Program-made: the position numbers and the translations under genes
Notes under the pieces: model-generated
Databases searched by the model: none
The model's input: only the letters and a program-made list of their open reading frames with translations
What the model was told of the DNA's origin: nothing
Shown: one piece after another, positions 17,680 through 26,853 of the stretch
Layout: every line of letters begins with the position of its first letter
Position numbering within the stretch: position 1 is the first letter of the stretch
NCBI GenBank assembly: GCA_964470965.1
Contig: CAYYIS010000015.1
Location: forward strand, 1 to 64,000
DNA from: CAYYIS01 sp964470965
GTDB lineage: Bacteria; JAAXHH01; JABIQT01
DNA length: 64,000 nucleotides
Direction: 5' to 3'

Positions 17680-17767
17680 ATAAACCATTTGACGGGTTCC
17701 TGAGCTCCTTATACACTGCCTACAGAATTCGAGCGACGTCCCGTTACCTGATGACCCGTCGGTAAAA

Positions 17768-20113
17768 ATGCCTACAGAAACACCCTATATACTCTGGTAT
17801 CGTCGTCCGGCGCCGCAGTGGGACCATGCGCTGCCGGTCGGCAACGGCAGGCTGGGTGCCATGGTGTTCGGTAACACGTATCGGGAACGAATACAGCTCA
17901 ACGAAGATACGCTATGGTCGGGCGGTCCCCGCGAAGTGAACAATCCGGACGCCTTGCCGCACCTCGACAAAGTGCGCCGAATGCTGTTCAACGGTCGCCC
18001 GGATGCTGCAATAGACCTCGCGGAAGAGAAGCTCCTCGGTGATCCCACGCGGCTGAAACCCTATCAAACCCTGGGCGACTTGTTGCTCACCTTTCCAGGT
18101 CACGAAACAGTCACGGATTACCGACTTGAGTTAAATCTGGACACTGCGGTAGTGAGCACATCCTATCGGGTCGACGGCGCTCTATTCTACAGGGAGGTGA
18201 TTGCCAGCTACCCAGATCAGGTCATCGTCGTACGCCTGACCTGTGACACGCCCGGTGGTCTGTCATGCGAGGCGACACTGTACCGCGAAGCGGATGCGAC
18301 GACCTGGTCACTGGACGACAGGACGCTTGTAATGACGACCCACCTCGATGACGGTGCCGGCCTGACCTGCTGGACGGAGTTACGGGTTCTGGCCGAGGGC
18401 GGTTCCTCGCATCAATCCGACGACAGCCTGACTGTAGAAAACGCGAACGCGGTTACCCTGTTTATCTCGGCCAACACGAGTTATCGAGAGGAAGATCCGC
18501 GGATCGTCTGCCAGGCAAATCTCGACGTGGCGCAGGAAAAAGAGTACATGCAGATTCTGGCCGATCATCTGGCCGACCATCGGGTGCTTTTCTGCCGTAC
18601 CACTCTGTATCTCGGGGGCACTGGCGCTTGGGAGCCATCACCTACGGATAAGCGCCTTGCGTCTGTTCAGAAGGGGAAAATTGACCTCGGTCTGGTGACA
18701 CTGTATTTCCAGTACGCCCGATATCTCTTGATTGCAAGCAGCAGGCCGGATCCTTCCGGTGCGTCAGGCCAGAAGAATGGCCGAGCCGTATCTTTGCCCG
18801 CCAACCTCCAGGGTATCTGGAACGACAGCTTGAACCCGCCATGGAACAGTGATTTTCATCTCAACATCAATATTCAGATGAACTACTGGCCGGCGGAAGC
18901 CGGAAACCTTTCGGAATGTCATTTACCACTGTTCGACTTGCTCGAATCGCTCGTTGTACCTGGCCGAAAAACCGCGAGACAACATTACGACTGCGGAGGG
19001 ATCGTCGCCCATCACATTACTGATATCTGGGGATTCACCACCCCGGGGGACGGTGCCCGATGGGGCCTGTGGCCCCTAGGCGCCGCCTGGACCGCGCTGC
19101 ATATGTGGGACCATTTCGCATATACGATGGACCAGGATTTCCTGAGGGAGCGGGCCTACCCCGTATTGAAGGAAACTTCACAGTTTTTCCTGGATTATCT
19201 GGTTGAAAATGGCCACGGTGATCTCGTTTCAGGTCCAAGCATGTCCCCCGAGAACAACTATATCCTACCGGACGGAACAGAGGGCGTCCTGTGTATGGGG
19301 CCATCCATGGACACACAGATTATCACCGAATTGTTTAATCGAACCATCGACGCGGCAGAGGTGTTGGAATCGGATACCGATCTATGCCGGAGGATTGCTG
19401 ACACGAGGGGTCGCCTGTCGCCCCATCGAATCGGAAAGTACGGTCAATTACAGGAGTGGCCGGAAGATTTTGAAGAAGTCGAACCTGGACACCGACATAT
19501 GTCTCACCTGTTCGCTCTACATCCCGGCACACAGATTCACCCGTCTACCACGCCGGACCTGGCGGACGCCGCACGGGTCGTACTGGAACGCCGCCTGGCC
19601 CATGGGAGCGGCCATACCGGTTGGTCCCGCGCCTGGGTCATCAATTTCTGGGCGCGCTTAGGGGACGGAAACCGGGCCTTCGAACATCTAACGGCATTGC
19701 TCGCGCAAAGCACATTGCCCAATTTATGGGATTTGCATCCTCCCTTTCAAATAGATGGTAATTTCGGGGCCGCTAGCGGTATTATAGAGATGCTGTTGCA
19801 GACTCATACCGGTGACCTCATTTTGCTTCCGGCGTTGCCGTCGGTCTGGCAGGAGGGGTCATTTACCGGCCTCAAGGCTAGAGGAGGTGTTGCTGTCGAT
19901 CTCGAGTGGCGGAATGGCAGATGTTTCAAGGCCGGCCTGCACGCTTCAGCAAGTGGTACGCACAGGTTGAGATGTCCAGAAGGACAGGCTGTTACGAAGG
20001 TTACCAGCAATGGGCGACCTACCATGTTTCATGTCGACGATCAGGAGCGATTTGTGGTGGATCTGGAAGCTGGAAAAACATACATGGTGGCGTTTCAAGG
20101 ATTAGATATATGA
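17768..20113 (+). CDS. Glycoside hydrolase family 95 (alpha-L-fucosidase-type), no signal peptide
   Basis: 781 residues, the family length. The N-terminal beta-sandwich starts at once with W-Y-x-x-P-A-x-x-W-x-x-A-L-P-V-G-N-G-R-L-G, typical of GH95. The (alpha/alpha)6 catalytic domain contains NINIQMNYWPAE, MSPENNY and QIDGNFG, regions holding the Asn pair, acid Glu and Asp of characterised inverting 1,2-alpha-L-fucosidases. Some GH95 members are galactosidases, so the sugar is not certain. There is no signal peptide, unlike most GH95 of gut Bacteroidota, so it probably acts on imported oligosaccharides. The stop overlaps the HtrA start by 4 bp. Confidence 0.93.
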   Translation: MPTETPYILWYRRPAPQWDHALPVGNGRLGAMVFGNTYRERIQLNEDTLWSGGPREVNNPDALPHLDKVRRMLFNGRPDAAIDLAEEKLLGDPTRLKPYQTLGDLLLTFPGHETVTDYRLELNLDTAVVSTSYRVDGALFYREVIASYPDQVIVVRLTCDTPGGLSCEATLYREADATTWSLDDRTLVMTTHLDDGAGLTCWTELRVLAEGGSSHQSDDSLTVENANAVTLFISANTSYREEDPRIVCQANLDVAQEKEYMQILADHLADHRVLFCRTTLYLGGTGAWEPSPTDKRLASVQKGKIDLGLVTLYFQYARYLLIASSRPDPSGASGQKNGRAVSLPANLQGIWNDSLNPPWNSDFHLNINIQMNYWPAEAGNLSECHLPLFDLLESLVVPGRKTARQHYDCGGIVAHHITDIWGFTTPGDGARWGLWPLGAAWTALHMWDHFAYTMDQDFLRERAYPVLKETSQFFLDYLVENGHGDLVSGPSMSPENNYILPDGTEGVLCMGPSMDTQIITELFNRTIDAAEVLESDTDLCRRIADTRGRLSPHRIGKYGQLQEWPEDFEEVEPGHRHMSHLFALHPGTQIHPSTTPDLADAARVVLERRLAHGSGHTGWSRAWVINFWARLGDGNRAFEHLTALLAQSTLPNLWDLHPPFQIDGNFGAASGIIEMLLQTHTGDLILLPALPSVWQEGSFTGLKARGGVAVDLEWRNGRCFKAGLHASASGTHRLRCPEGQAVTKVTSNGRPTMFHVDDQERFVVDLEAGKTYMVAFQGLDI

Positions 20114-21528
20114 TTGGGACTCTCATAACGCACAGGGCGATGGTTCTCTTAATTCTGTTGTTGATGCCGTTTTCAGCACACGCCCAGAACGGCAAGGCCA
20201 ACACCGTCGACCTCAACAACTTCGGCCTGGCGCTTCAGGCACTTTCAGATCGTATAGGGCCGGCGGTGGTCCAGATTTACACGACTGGTTATACAGCCGG
20301 CACACCAGGATCGATGGGCTTGCTGGTTCGGCAGAACGGCGGTGGGTCCGGGGTGTTGATGTCACCGGAAGGCCATATCGTCACTAACGCCCACGTGGTG
20401 GACGGCGCCAGCCGCATTCAGGTGAATTTAACCGGTCCGGACGCGGAGGGCTCCCCCGGACGGTCCGTGCTGAAAGCGCGTGGTCGGTTGGTAGGTGCAC
20501 AGCTCGTCGGTGTGGACCATCCGACGGATGTCGCGGTGATAAAGATTCAGGGTAGTGATTTTCCGCACCTGAAATTTTCCGATTCGGAATCTCTGAGACC
20601 GGGACAGCCGGTTATGGCGTTCGGCAGCCCGCTCGGACTGGAAAATACGGTTACTTTCGGTGTAATCAGCGCGGTGGCCCGTCAGCTGGAACCGGACGCA
20701 CCGATGATATACATACAGACGGATGCGCCTATCAATCCCGGAAACAGCGGCGGTCCTCTCGTCAATATGGACGGTGACCTGGTCGGCATCAACACATTCA
20801 TCCTGTCCCAGTCCGGCGGAAACGAAGGCCTCGGATTTGCCGCACCCAGCAATATCGTAAAAAATGTGTTCGAACAGATCCGGACAACAGGACGTATGCG
20901 GCGTGGCGTCATCGGTGTAAATGCCCAGACCATCACACCGCTGCTGGCCCATGGTCTCTCCCTTGACCGGAGGTGGGGCGTAATCCTGGGGGATGTACAT
21001 CCGGACGGTCCTGCCCAGTCGATGGGGTTGCTCCCGGGCGATATCATCCTGTCACTGAACGGGAAAACCATGGAGAACGGCAGGCAGTTGCAGGTGAATC
21101 TTTACAGCCGCAGAATCGGGGAGAGCGTTGAACTGGAGGTGTTGCGGAACGGTGAGACCTTCACCGTCCGTATACCGGTCGTGGAGCATCGTGAAGATCC
21201 GAGCCGGTTTGCAGCGTTGGTTACCCCGATTAAAAACCTGGTGCCGAAACTCGGAATCCTGGGAATTGATCTGAACGAAAACCTTCTCAAGATGATCCCG
21301 GACCTTCGGGAGAAGAGCGGTGTCGTGGTCGCCGCCATGTCCGGTGGTGCGCCTCCCGGGAGTAAGGGCCTCATGCCGGGTGACGTGATTCACCGGGTTA
21401 ACGGTAAGGCCATTCCGAGTCTCAGTGCACTGAAGGAAACTGTCGATTACCTGTCGCGGTTGGATCCCGTGGTGCTCCATGTGGAACGACAGGGCCGGAA
21501 GATGTATGTGGTTATGGAAATTGAATAG
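20110..21528 (+). CDS. HtrA/DegP-type periplasmic serine protease with two PDZ domains
   Basis: 472 residues from the ATG at 20110, which overlaps the GH95 stop (ATGA); a longer frame would lie wholly inside GH95. A signal peptide (VLLILLLMPFSAHA, cleavage about residue 25) precedes a trypsin-like domain with catalytic His95 (NAHVVD), Asp140 (PTDVAVIK) and Ser213 (GNSGGPL). PDZ1 (about 270-345, GVILGDVHPDGPAQSMGLLPGD) and PDZ2 (about 380-460, APPGSKGLMPGDVIHRVNG) follow. Family role: degradation or refolding of misfolded envelope proteins. Coupling to a cytoplasmic fucosidase is unexpected. Confidence 0.95.
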   Translation: MIGTLITHRAMVLLILLLMPFSAHAQNGKANTVDLNNFGLALQALSDRIGPAVVQIYTTGYTAGTPGSMGLLVRQNGGGSGVLMSPEGHIVTNAHVVDGASRIQVNLTGPDAEGSPGRSVLKARGRLVGAQLVGVDHPTDVAVIKIQGSDFPHLKFSDSESLRPGQPVMAFGSPLGLENTVTFGVISAVARQLEPDAPMIYIQTDAPINPGNSGGPLVNMDGDLVGINTFILSQSGGNEGLGFAAPSNIVKNVFEQIRTTGRMRRGVIGVNAQTITPLLAHGLSLDRRWGVILGDVHPDGPAQSMGLLPGDIILSLNGKTMENGRQLQVNLYSRRIGESVELEVLRNGETFTVRIPVVEHREDPSRFAALVTPIKNLVPKLGILGIDLNENLLKMIPDLREKSGVVVAAMSGGAPPGSKGLMPGDVIHRVNGKAIPSLSALKETVDYLSRLDPVVLHVERQGRKMYVVMEIE

Positions 21529-21816
21529 GGCATCATCCAATAGGAATGCGCACGATCATCCCTGTGGATCCGGAGGTCCTCTACGTCTGAGACGGCGCGC
21601 CCGTGTTTTCCTAGTCTCCGGATGTGGCAAGGCTATGGGGCAAGTGTCCCGGTGAGGCAGATAAATTCCCGCGGCAGACACCCGGACCGTCGGCAAACCG
21701 ACTGATGAAACGATTCGGCGACTGCCCTTTAGTTCAAGCGAGATATTCTCAAAACAGTCATAGAGGTGTGATAGTACACGCCCGTGTGGCTTAATCTACC
21801 AAGTCAGGAGGAAGGT

Positions 21817-22584
21817 ATGTCGGATTTATCGATGTTTTCACTGGAAGGCAAGGTCATGGTCGTGACAGGAGCGGGACGCGGCATCGGAAAAGCCATCGCG
21901 ATAGAGGCTGCCCGCGCCGGCGCGGATCTGGTCATCGGCAGCAGGACCATGAACGAACTCGAAGCGGTCGCCGAGACGGTACGGGGCTTCGGTCAGCGCT
22001 GCGAATGCCTGACGGTGGATGTGGTGAATGTGGATTCGATCAATACGTTCGTGGGCAACGCCGTAGAGGCTATGGGTGGCATCGACATCCTCGTAAACAA
22101 CGCAGGCTACAACAAAATCATGCCCGCACTCGACGTATCCGAGGAGGATTACGACTACATCGTGGATGTGAATCTGAAAAATGTCTTTTTCTTCAGCACT
22201 GCGGTCGCCAGGCATATGATTGAACTTGGGAAAGGGGGCAGAATTATCAATATTTCCTCCCAGGTGGGCGTCGTGGGAGGACCGGGCAGAGCGGTGTATA
22301 CCGGCGCCAAGGGCGGTGTGTGCAACCTGACCAAATCCCTCGCAGCGGAATGGGCGGAACACGGTATCACCGTCAATGCGATCGGGCCGACCATGACCCG
22401 CACCCCGCTGGCGGAAAAAGCCATGGAGAACCCGGCCTTCAAGGCCCAGGTATCCAAGATTCTCATGGGACGGCTGGCGGAACCGGAAGAAATAGCCGGG
22501 GGCGTCCTGTTCCTGTCTTCCGAGGCCGGCACCATGGTCACGGGACATACGTTACTGATCGATGGCGGATATACGGTGGTGTAG
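21817..22584 (+). CDS. Short-chain dehydrogenase/reductase (SDR)
   Basis: 255 residues from the ATG at 21817 (GGAGGAAGGT upstream). Classical SDR features are all present: TGAGRGIG for NAD(P) binding (about residues 16-23), NNAGYNK, the ISS serine, Y-T-G-A-K catalytic pair, and the C-terminal LLIDGGYTVV. Arg after the glycine motif and the overall pattern resemble gluconate 5-dehydrogenase or 3-oxoacyl-ACP reductase types, but substrate cannot be assigned. A 288-bp leader separates it from HtrA, so it is probably transcribed alone. Confidence 0.93.
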   Translation: MSDLSMFSLEGKVMVVTGAGRGIGKAIAIEAARAGADLVIGSRTMNELEAVAETVRGFGQRCECLTVDVVNVDSINTFVGNAVEAMGGIDILVNNAGYNKIMPALDVSEEDYDYIVDVNLKNVFFFSTAVARHMIELGKGGRIINISSQVGVVGGPGRAVYTGAKGGVCNLTKSLAAEWAEHGITVNAIGPTMTRTPLAEKAMENPAFKAQVSKILMGRLAEPEEIAGGVLFLSSEAGTMVTGHTLLIDGGYTVV

Positions 22585-22832
22585 GAAGCATGAAAGCGGA
22601 AGGATGATGTGGGGGGAGGTGATATTTTTCTGTCTCCTGCGTCGGGCTGAAATCGTTACGGGCAGAAGCTAGCGATCGCATGGGCCAGTCTCGACATCGG
22701 AAAAACATGAAGGAAGCACGGGTGATATTCTGCTTTTTTGTCACCGGGCTTTCCGCAGGTTCGGGGAAGTTGATTTTGAAAACGGAAAGCCAGGTGTCTC
22801 GCCAGGGTCTCGCATTCAGATTGAATCAATGC

Positions 22833-25397
22833 TTAAAGCGCCGCTCCCCTTGCCGCCCAGAAAATCGCATTAAAGATCAACTTGTAGCTTCCGTGGGTCA
22901 TAGCCCGGAACTGAGGGTTCATGGAAAACAGGATGGCACGGCCGGACCCGAGAGGTTGAATCGCGATGGCGCCTTTACCGCGCAAGTGTTTTTCGCCCAG
23001 GAGGAATCCGCTGACACGCGCGTCATAGTGCGGATAACGGGCGGCCATCTGGGGTCCCTGACCGATAGTAGACTTCGGTTCAAAGGCGGGGCCGCGGCGG
23101 TTCATAACGGGGAGCTTGGTGGGTAGGCCATACGCCAACGGGTGCGATGGGTCGAGTTGAACCATAACCAGACTGCCCGGCTCAAAGTACTCGGTGGGCG
23201 GCAGGCCGTCGAGGGTATTGACCACTGGCAGGTCGAGTGTTTCCACCAGTGCCATGCTTGTACGGCCGAATGCGACTACGGTACCACCCGATCGGATGAA
23301 TCCGGTGAGCGCGGCTTTGCCTTCCGCACCGATGCCGCCTTTGTATTCATCCGGCCAGTTGGCGCTGCCGTCCATGAGCCGAGCGGACGAAATCCCTTCG
23401 GGGAGAAGAATGATATCGTATTGATCTCTCAGGCTTCCACCTCTGATATCAGTATGCCGTAAGGTCTTGAACTCAAGGTCCCACTGCTCCAGCACGCGAC
23501 GTGTCCAACCCGCATCCATTACTCCGCCCCATGGTTCATAAAGTCCAATTTTGGGGTTGTGGAGCGGTGTTGACGTCGTGCTTTCTGGAACCGATGGGAG
23601 ACCGATGGCGCGAAAGTGCCACGCCTCTGCAAGGTCCTGAAGTTTACCTTTCAGACCTTTCATCGGCGCCACATGGAAGCTACCGGGCGGGTACATTTCA
23701 CCAGGATCCGCATCCGATATTTGAGAAACCTGAACTCCGTCATCGAGTAATTGGTCTACCACCGCATAGGCCTCGTTGCTGCCGGACATGATCATGAATC
23801 CACCGGCACCATCTCCAATGACCTCACCGGCAAACATAACCTCGTCCTCCACCAACTTCAGGTTGGCTTCAAATGTTTCCTCGATTTGTACTGCTTCTAC
23901 TCCCATCATCAACGGCAGCGTCTGGGCGGTCACGTCGTAGGGGACCACAGGCGGGTCAGCGGGTGAACGCCGCAGGTCTGGATACTCCTGTACTTCCAGC
24001 AACGTTTTCGCCCAGGCTCCGTAAGGCTGACGCAGCAGGATCACATAACTGCCGGCGTCGAATGTACGGTTTTCCGCCATGAAGGATCGGTTGGCGCGGT
24101 GCACTTCCACCTCACCGCGCTGCATAGCGTTTAGCAGTCGTGCGGTGGAACTGGGATCGGATTGTTCCGATGGGAATACGAATGCATAGGGGGTGTCGTC
24201 CCGTTCCATTGCCCACTTGATGGCGCTATACTGAGCCATGTTGAACTCCGCTCGGTTTCCGGCGGCCATGTTTAACGCGGCCATGGCGGCGGAGTGCTGG
24301 TATTCTACCATGGTTCGGAATTTCCAGTCGCCCCCTTTCCAGGGCATCGGAAAATTCCAACTTACCTGGTCAGGCTTGTAGGTGCCCGTGCCGCCGGGTC
24401 TGGAACGGAGTTCCGACTGTTTCAGCGAACGCTTCCGGGCAAAATTGGCACTGGCGGTTTCCGTCAGAATGCGGGCAGTACCCCTATAGATCTGGAACGC
24501 CCGAGCCGGCGTGAAAAGGTCGAAGATAGCGTTCTTCACCACGCCAGCCTTGCCCTCCATCGTCATCCGGTGACTCATGGCGGCCCCGATAAGGTTCATT
24601 ATCTCCATAGTTTGGGGGGCGGTGTTATAGTCGTATGGGTCCTGATACGGAGGGACGAATATGCGAGCTCCGGCGCCGCCCATCTGATGCATCTCATGGG
24701 AATATACAGGGTGCCACCTGTTATGTACCTTTTGGGCCGTGACGCGCTGTTCGGGAAAATGAAGGAGGATCCAGTCCCGGTTGTTGTCATGGCCCACGTA
24801 GGTGTGGTACAGCCAGGGCATCCTGCTTTCCCACGCCGTACCTTGGTGCCGGTCGTACCATTGCTTGACCTTCACCTGCCCATCGGGGTTGGCGCTCGGA
24901 GCTATGAGTACGACTACGTTGGCCAGAATTCGCAGCACTTCCTGCGAGCTTCCGTTTACTAGGGAATGTACCAGCTCCGGCACTACCTGTGCTGTGCTGA
25001 TTTCTGTCGAATGAATGGATGAGGTATGAAACGCCACCGCCGGCAACGTCTGCGCCAGGCGTCGCGCTTCTGCTCCGCTGGTTTCACGAGGATCGAACAG
25101 CCGGTTCCGCTGCCTTCTGATGTCTTCCAGCTTTGACAGGTTTTCCGGTGAGGAGATGATGAGCAGCCCGAACGGATGGCCGTCAGACGTCTTTCCGGGT
25201 TCGGTGTAAAGAATCCGATCGGATCTGCTGGCCAGTGCTTTATAATATTCCAAGCCATTCAGATAATCGATAATCTGACCTTCCGCACCCATACGATGCC
25301 CGAAATACTGCTCCGGACTCGGTAGGCTCTGAGCCATGAGCAGAGCGGGAGTTATCAGCACGATCAGCAAAGGGGTTATGCGGCAAAAGGCTCTCAT
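22833..25397 (-). CDS. Secreted M14-family zinc carboxypeptidase
   Basis: 854 residues, signal peptide MRAFCRITPLLIVLITPALLMAQ (AGGAG ribosome site 9 nt upstream). The peptidase M14 domain covers about residues 40-390. The zinc-ligand motif H-S-T-E is in HTSSIHSTEIS, substrate-binding Asn-Arg in HDNNRDW, and the third ligand His probably in YSHEMHQMG. The C-terminal half (about 560-850) has a glutamine-amidotransferase-like alpha/beta fold, seen in many large M14 proteins of environmental bacteria. It probably trims peptides in the periplasm or outside. It stands alone, convergent with the SDR. Confidence 0.92.
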   Translation of the reverse strand: MRAFCRITPLLIVLITPALLMAQSLPSPEQYFGHRMGAEGQIIDYLNGLEYYKALASRSDRILYTEPGKTSDGHPFGLLIISSPENLSKLEDIRRQRNRLFDPRETSGAEARRLAQTLPAVAFHTSSIHSTEISTAQVVPELVHSLVNGSSQEVLRILANVVVLIAPSANPDGQVKVKQWYDRHQGTAWESRMPWLYHTYVGHDNNRDWILLHFPEQRVTAQKVHNRWHPVYSHEMHQMGGAGARIFVPPYQDPYDYNTAPQTMEIMNLIGAAMSHRMTMEGKAGVVKNAIFDLFTPARAFQIYRGTARILTETASANFARKRSLKQSELRSRPGGTGTYKPDQVSWNFPMPWKGGDWKFRTMVEYQHSAAMAALNMAAGNRAEFNMAQYSAIKWAMERDDTPYAFVFPSEQSDPSSTARLLNAMQRGEVEVHRANRSFMAENRTFDAGSYVILLRQPYGAWAKTLLEVQEYPDLRRSPADPPVVPYDVTAQTLPLMMGVEAVQIEETFEANLKLVEDEVMFAGEVIGDGAGGFMIMSGSNEAYAVVDQLLDDGVQVSQISDADPGEMYPPGSFHVAPMKGLKGKLQDLAEAWHFRAIGLPSVPESTTSTPLHNPKIGLYEPWGGVMDAGWTRRVLEQWDLEFKTLRHTDIRGGSLRDQYDIILLPEGISSARLMDGSANWPDEYKGGIGAEGKAALTGFIRSGGTVVAFGRTSMALVETLDLPVVNTLDGLPPTEYFEPGSLVMVQLDPSHPLAYGLPTKLPVMNRRGPAFEPKSTIGQGPQMAARYPHYDARVSGFLLGEKHLRGKGAIAIQPLGSGRAILFSMNPQFRAMTHGSYKLIFNAIFWAARGAAL

Positions 25398-25734
25398 GGT
25401 ATGGCACTCCTAATCCAATGATAATTGTAAGTAATCCAATATCTAATTAAATCATTCCTGGCTGATCTGTCCAGACAAATACCTTGACAGTCAGCACGGG
25501 ACGTAGTATGAGTTATGGGCAAATATTCCTCGTATCACCCTACACATCGCAATCTGTTTGGGAGCACGCGTGTGGAGCCCTATAGTCCTGCTGCGAGTCC
25601 ACTGCCGCTTACCGTGCCCAGTTTGTTTCTCTGGGTGCTGTCGGCCGTAACGGTCAGGTCTCAATTTCTCTCCGTATCAACCATTCTAGCAGAAAAGGTC
25701 GCGCCGAGTACCCAACAGATATCCTCGGAACGGG
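25398..25734. other. Divergent intergenic region, no gene
   Basis: 337 bp between the start of the M14 gene (minus) and the P1/S58 peptidase (plus). The left third is AT-rich (aattgtaagtaatccaatatctaattaaatc) and could hold the M14 promoter, but no good hexamer pair stands out on that strand. The middle holds a plus-strand sigma-70 match, listed separately. The rest has no convincing coding frame. Confidence 0.7.
25484..25512 (+). promoter_or_regulatory. Sigma-70-type promoter candidate for the P1 peptidase/SSF operon
   Basis: TTGACA (25484-25489), a 17-bp spacer and TATGAG (25507-25512). The -35 is perfect and the -10 matches 4 of 6. The predicted leader to the ATG at 25735 is about 215 nt, longer than usual. 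Confidence 0.4.
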
Positions 25735-26841
25735 ATGACAGAGGCCATGACTGACACAAATATCAACCGCAGACAATTCATAAAAGGCGTAGCCGGTGCG
25801 GCGGGCGGCAGTATGGCGGTCGGTGCATTCCGGTCGGCCCGGAGCGAAGTCCAGGATTTGAACCAATCCAACGAATCCGGGAGCATTACGGACATAGACG
25901 GAATCAAGGTAGGCCATTATACGGACACGCGGCGCCCGACGGGATGTACCGCGATAATCGCTGAGGCTGGTGCTGTAGGTGGAGTTGATGTACGCGGCGG
26001 TGCGCCGGGAACACGGGAAACGGATCTTTTGAACCCGGTAAGGATGGTCCAGCAAGTGCATGCTATTATGCTGTCCGGGGGAAGCGCATTCGGATTGGAC
26101 ACGGCTTCCGGCGCCATGCGTTACCTGGAAGAGCGCGACATCGGTTTCGATGTACGGGTCGCGAAGGTGCCGATCGTTCCGGCTGCGATCCTGTTTGATC
26201 TGGGGATAGGAGACGACCCTAAGATCCGCCCGGATGCGGAAGCAGGCTATCAGGCCTGCTTAACTGCGACCGACGGACCAATAGCCGAGGGAAGTGTCGG
26301 TGCAGGAGCCGGTGCGACGGTCGGTAAGGCCGCGGGTAGCAGATGGTCCATGAAAGGCGGGATTGGCACGGCCTGCGTTACCACGCCGGGTGGCCTTCGG
26401 GTCGGCGCTATCATGGCGGTGAATGCAGTGGGCGACATTTATGATTACACAACCGGACAGATCATGGCGGGCGCTCGCATGGCTGATGGGAGCGGATTCA
26501 TCAATGTCACGGCGCAGATCAGAAAATCCGGCTCGTTTCGTATCGACCCTACACCGCAGAATACAACCATAGGTGTTATCGTCACCAACGCCGCACTCTC
26601 CAAAACGGACGCCAACCGGGTCGCCCAGGTCGGTCATGACGGCATGGCCAGGGCCATCAATCCATCCCATCTTCAAGGCGACGGTGACACGTTGTTCGTG
26701 ATGGCCACCGGAGGACATACCGACGGCGCCAACCTCTCCATCGTGTCCACTCTGGCGGCAGAAATGGTGAGTGAGGCCATCGTAAGAGCCATCAAGACTG
26801 CCACTGGCCTGCCCGGCATACCTGCGTACAGAGATCTGTAG
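25735..26841 (+). CDS. P1/S58-family (DmpA/BapA-like) aminopeptidase with a Tat signal
   Basis: 368 residues; an internal ATG at 25747 is an equally good start. The N-terminus N-R-R-Q-F-I-K-G followed by an Ala/Gly-rich stretch is a twin-arginine export signal. The mature part starts with ITDIDGIKVGHYTD, the family's entry motif, then GGAPGTRETDLL and LSGGSAFGLD. The N-terminal-nucleophile cleavage region is QNTTIGVIVTNAALSK, where Thr (or Ser) becomes the active residue after autocleavage. Relatives are D-aminopeptidases, beta-peptidyl aminopeptidases and ordinary aminopeptidases. It is followed after 12 bp by an SSF symporter, suggesting uptake of the released amino acid. Confidence 0.92.
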   Translation: MTEAMTDTNINRRQFIKGVAGAAGGSMAVGAFRSARSEVQDLNQSNESGSITDIDGIKVGHYTDTRRPTGCTAIIAEAGAVGGVDVRGGAPGTRETDLLNPVRMVQQVHAIMLSGGSAFGLDTASGAMRYLEERDIGFDVRVAKVPIVPAAILFDLGIGDDPKIRPDAEAGYQACLTATDGPIAEGSVGAGAGATVGKAAGSRWSMKGGIGTACVTTPGGLRVGAIMAVNAVGDIYDYTTGQIMAGARMADGSGFINVTAQIRKSGSFRIDPTPQNTTIGVIVTNAALSKTDANRVAQVGHDGMARAINPSHLQGDGDTLFVMATGGHTDGANLSIVSTLAAEMVSEAIVRAIKTATGLPGIPAYRDL

Positions 26842-26853
26842 ATCCGGCATACC

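Noticed and set aside
17691..17760. gacgggt and acccgtc, complementary 7-mers flanking the region before the GH95 gene
   Set aside because: More than 50 nt apart with no symmetry between them; likely chance.
17841..17860. Second sigma-54-like match (minus strand, TGGCAC-N6-CTGC type) inside the GH95 gene
   Set aside because: Intragenic, wrong direction for any gene start, and mismatched at the -12 thymine.
21529..21816. Leader with a stem-loop gtcgg-caaa-ccgac (21689-21702) followed by ctgatgaaac, resembling part of a hammerhead ribozyme core or a riboswitch
   Set aside because: The stem II between ctgatga and gaaa is missing and no cleavage stem is visible; no riboswitch consensus matches.
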